This document shows, in pieces, positions 61,912 through 64,000 of a stretch of DNA of 64,000 bases; within the stretch, counting starts at the first letter, position 1; the number at the start of each line of letters is the position of its first letter. This DNA comes from Prorocentrum cordatum (taxonomy: Eukaryota; Sar; Dinophyceae; Prorocentrales; Prorocentraceae): assembly GCA_963575745.1 (NCBI GenBank), contig CAUYUJ010010391.1:1-64000 (forward strand), read 5' to 3'. The position numbers and the translations under genes are program-made. The notes beneath the pieces were generated by a model. That model did no database searches. It was not told the origin of the DNA and worked only from the letters and a program-made list of their open reading frames with translations.

Positions 61912-62704
61912 TGATTACCACGGTTTAGCAAATTAGCGATGATATTAAGAATATTAAATAATCGTGATACGTTTCGAATGCATATGTCAAAAATCGTTTT
62001 TTCTGAAGCCCGAGCGCATGGCCAAAAACGCCAAACAAGTTCCAAGAAGGCTTCAAAGTCGTAAGACAGCCTCTAAAATAGTATCCGAATGCCCTCTTCC
62101 ACCAACTGCTTTCCAAGATGCCAAATCTTAAAACATATTTATATGGTTGCTATTCTTGCCTCTTGGTTTTTTTCAATAAATTTCTGTCCAAACAAGCCTA
62201 AGACGGCCCCCTTATTGCCCAAGATCTCTCCAAGAAGATGCTTGAAAAAAAGAATGGCAAAAGATGACCCAAAATAGCCGAGCATGGCCCGAAATAGCCC
62301 GACAATCTCTTACCAAGCGTAGATGCGCGTGAGAATGCATGGAGGCAGATGCGCCAAATGCGCACCGAAGAAAACAAAAGACACGCCAAATGCGTGCCGG
62401 CACGGGGTGAAGTACGAGACCTATGTTGTTTCACATCCCTGCTGATTTTTTTCAAAATAATATATTGGGATGAAACGCTGCCGCTGGATATATCGAGCAC
62501 AACTGATCACAACACAAACGCTCCTGCGATCCCCGCCAAAATGGCAAGAAATGGTAAGCTCAGATCCGCATGGCTACATTGCAACCGAACCGCTTGACCA
62601 CCATCTCGACCGAACTGGCGGAATTCGACCACGCGTCCGACAAAATACGTTCGACGAGGGATGCGCTGCACAATGCCCTGGCCACAGGCAGCGCTACGAG
62701 GGAA

Positions 62705-63355
62705 AGCGGTGTGTCACTTTCAGCGCCCGTGAAAGTGAGACCTCCCAGGGCCCACTTAAAGAGCATCAGAAAGGCTCCAAAAAGGCTCCGAGAAGGCCCC
62801 AGGGCGGCACCAAGAGGGCTCCCAGAGGGACCCAAGAGAGGCCACAAGAAGGACCCAAGAGGGCCCTCCGTGGTGTCACTTTCAACGCCTGTGAAAATGA
62901 CACCTCCCAGGGCCCATTTAGGGCCTCAGAAAAGCTCTAAGAAGGCCCCGAAAGGGCCATAGAGAGCCGCCCTGGGTTCAACTCCGCGTGGCGGAGTTGG
63001 AAGCGATAACTTCAATACCCTGCTGGAAGCCTGTTAGGGGCCCTAAGACGGCACTGAAGAACCCCATCGGGGTTTTTTCAAAGGCAGAGGAGGGCGCAAA
63101 TCGCCCGCGGCGCCTTCATGGAGCCGCTCGGAGCTTCCAAGACGGCTCCAGAAGGCCCCAGGAGGGCCCCAAGAGGATCGAACGACGATTCCTGGAAGTG
63201 CACCAGTGAGACCCTTGTTGACCTCCGCCTGGCGGAGTTGGAAGCGACAATTTCCAGTGCCCTCTTGGGGCCTCTGGGGGGCCCCTCAGAAAGCTTTGGG
63301 GAGCACAGTGAAGGCCTTCGCAGGGCCGCGTGAGAGCCGTACCAGGGCCGCATGT
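62705..63355. repeat. Compound repeat: CCCAAGAGGCC minisatellite with longer duplications
   Basis: GTGTCACTTTCA.CGCC.GTGA then CCTCCCAGGGCCCA occurs at 62,709 and 62,871; a block with TGGCGGAGTTGGAAGCGA occurs at 62,989 and 63,229, each preceded by a CTCCGC word that makes a hairpin with GCGGAG. Between them are CCCAAGAGGCC-type units. Confidence 0.78.
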
Positions 63356-63479
63356 GTGCGCGGATGGGGGCGACGAGTGCTGACGCTGACGAATATGAGA
63401 ATGATGAGGGCGATCAAGGCTGGCCCGAAACAAATCCTGGCGCCATTGCAGGCCGCCGATTATCGGCCACGCCGCCAGG

Positions 63480-63765
63480 ACGACGCCAAGCAACAAAACG
63501 ACACCAACCAACAAACCGACACCAACCAACAAACCAACAAATCGACACCGGCCAACAAAAGGACACCAAGCAACAAAACGACACCAAACAACAAAACGAC
63601 ACCAACCAACGAAACGACACCAACCAACAAAACGGCACGAATCAACAAAACGGCACTGACCAACCAAACGACAAATCACTTCACGACACCAATGAACAAC
63701 GCGAAATCCACCGACCGCCAACCAAGCACAAAATCAACCGACACAACGAAACCAACCCATAGAGC
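63480..63765. repeat. 18-bp minisatellite, CGACACCAACCAACAAAA type
   Basis: About twelve units of CGACACCAACCAACAAAA with CAAG, CAAA and GGCAC variants. The plus frame is Thr/Asn/Gln/Lys-rich and the minus frame Val/Leu/Trp-rich. Confidence 0.92.
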
Positions 63766-63938
63766 CAGACCAACCACTGGATTCGTGAGTCGGGGTAGTC
63801 ATGGAAGTGAGCCGCTGCAGCCCGCGGAAGCCATTAACAATGACCAGAGCACCGCAATGCAGCAACGTCCCCGGGCGGCGGCGGGAGTCTTGGATCTCCC
63901 GCGGGACTGGAGCGTAGCGAGTTCGTCCTGGGTCCGGT

Positions 63939-63994
63939 TTAGTGAAGTGAAGAATTTCGGGGTGCTTGCATGGCAAAAACCTTCACTTCACTAA
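63939..63994. repeat. Hairpin with 14-bp perfect stem
   Basis: TTAGTGAAGTGAAG (63,939-63,952) and CTTCACTTCACTAA (63,981-63,994) flank a 28-base loop. It may be the edge of a foldback cut by the window end. Confidence 0.85.
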
Positions 63995-64000
63995 TCTGGG

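Larger units (their letters stand above)
60701..62690. other. AT-richer island without a recognised gene
   Basis: Composition shifts to visibly more A and T with runs such as TTTTTTTAACAATG and AAAAAAAATATTAT. A 44-bp word is duplicated at 60,981 and 61,868 (listed separately), and a (CCT)n tract sits at 61,676-61,722. No frame shows a domain. Confidence 0.55.

Noticed and set aside
1-64000. CRISPR array
   Set aside because: Tandem repeats are common but none has uniform repeats separated by unique, equal-length spacers, and no cas gene is present.
1-64000. Ribosomal RNA genes
   Set aside because: No conserved rRNA segment recognised on either strand.

Overview
This is nuclear DNA from a dinoflagellate. 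The evidence is two strong relicts of the dinoflagellate spliced leader (both on the minus strand), GC-AG and non-canonical introns, a degenerate retroelement of the type common in dinoflagellate genomes, very GC-rich coding exons, and a large load of tri- and dinucleotide repeats, minisatellites and foldback elements. Genus cannot be assigned from the sequence alone; Prorocentrum- or Polarella-like genomes are the closest match in character. Most long open frames here are repeat translations or antisense shadows and are left out.

Layout. 1-8,700: no gene; microsatellites, an 11-bp CCCCAAGAGGC minisatellite, a ~25-bp minisatellite, a ~100-bp satellite (3,740-4,560) and a 1.2-kb CAC/CCA array (5,820-7,015). 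8,763-13,643: a dead retroelement on the minus strand with a spliced-leader relict at its 5' end. 13,650-34,200: gene-poor, with microsatellites, pyrimidine tracts, a 12-bp minisatellite, palindromes and dispersed repeat fragments. 34,200-36,000: weak minus-strand coding and a 285-bp inverted-repeat element flanked by 12-bp direct repeats. 38,210-40,329: an unrecognised multi-exon minus-strand gene. 41,283-41,690: a coding-like stretch with three copies of a short peptide repeat. 42,588-46,038: a seven-exon minus-strand gene for TSR3, the 18S rRNA aminocarboxypropyltransferase, rebuilt from fragments. 46-57 kb: dispersed repeats, MITE-like elements, (GGA)n tracts and one isolated coding exon (48.2-48.35 kb). 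57,527-59,760: a minus-strand gene for a two-HMG-box protein with a lysine/alanine tail, a spliced-leader relict and a candidate arginine-rich leader. 60-64 kb: a more AT-rich island, minisatellites and a terminal hairpin.

The main discovery is how the introns are built. In TSR3, introns 3 and 5 are foldback elements of one family (intron 5 is 202 bp with arms of about 78 bp), intron 4 is an 88-bp (CCT)n tract between 17-bp direct repeats, and introns 1, 2 and 6 are GC-AG introns with short duplications at the junctions. The unknown gene has a 153-bp foldback intron, and the HMG gene has a GT-AG intron whose ends form an inverted repeat around (GGA)n. A 285-bp element at 34.8-35.1 kb carries GTAAG in its terminal inverted repeats, so it could splice from either strand. 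This is the signature of introner-type elements: short DNA transposons that create introns where they land. Copies of the same families lie outside genes in the window.

All recognised genes lie on the minus strand, as expected for dinoflagellate unidirectional gene arrays. TSR3 acts in ribosome maturation and the HMG protein probably in DNA packaging or transcription, possibly in mitochondria; nothing suggests they work in one pathway.
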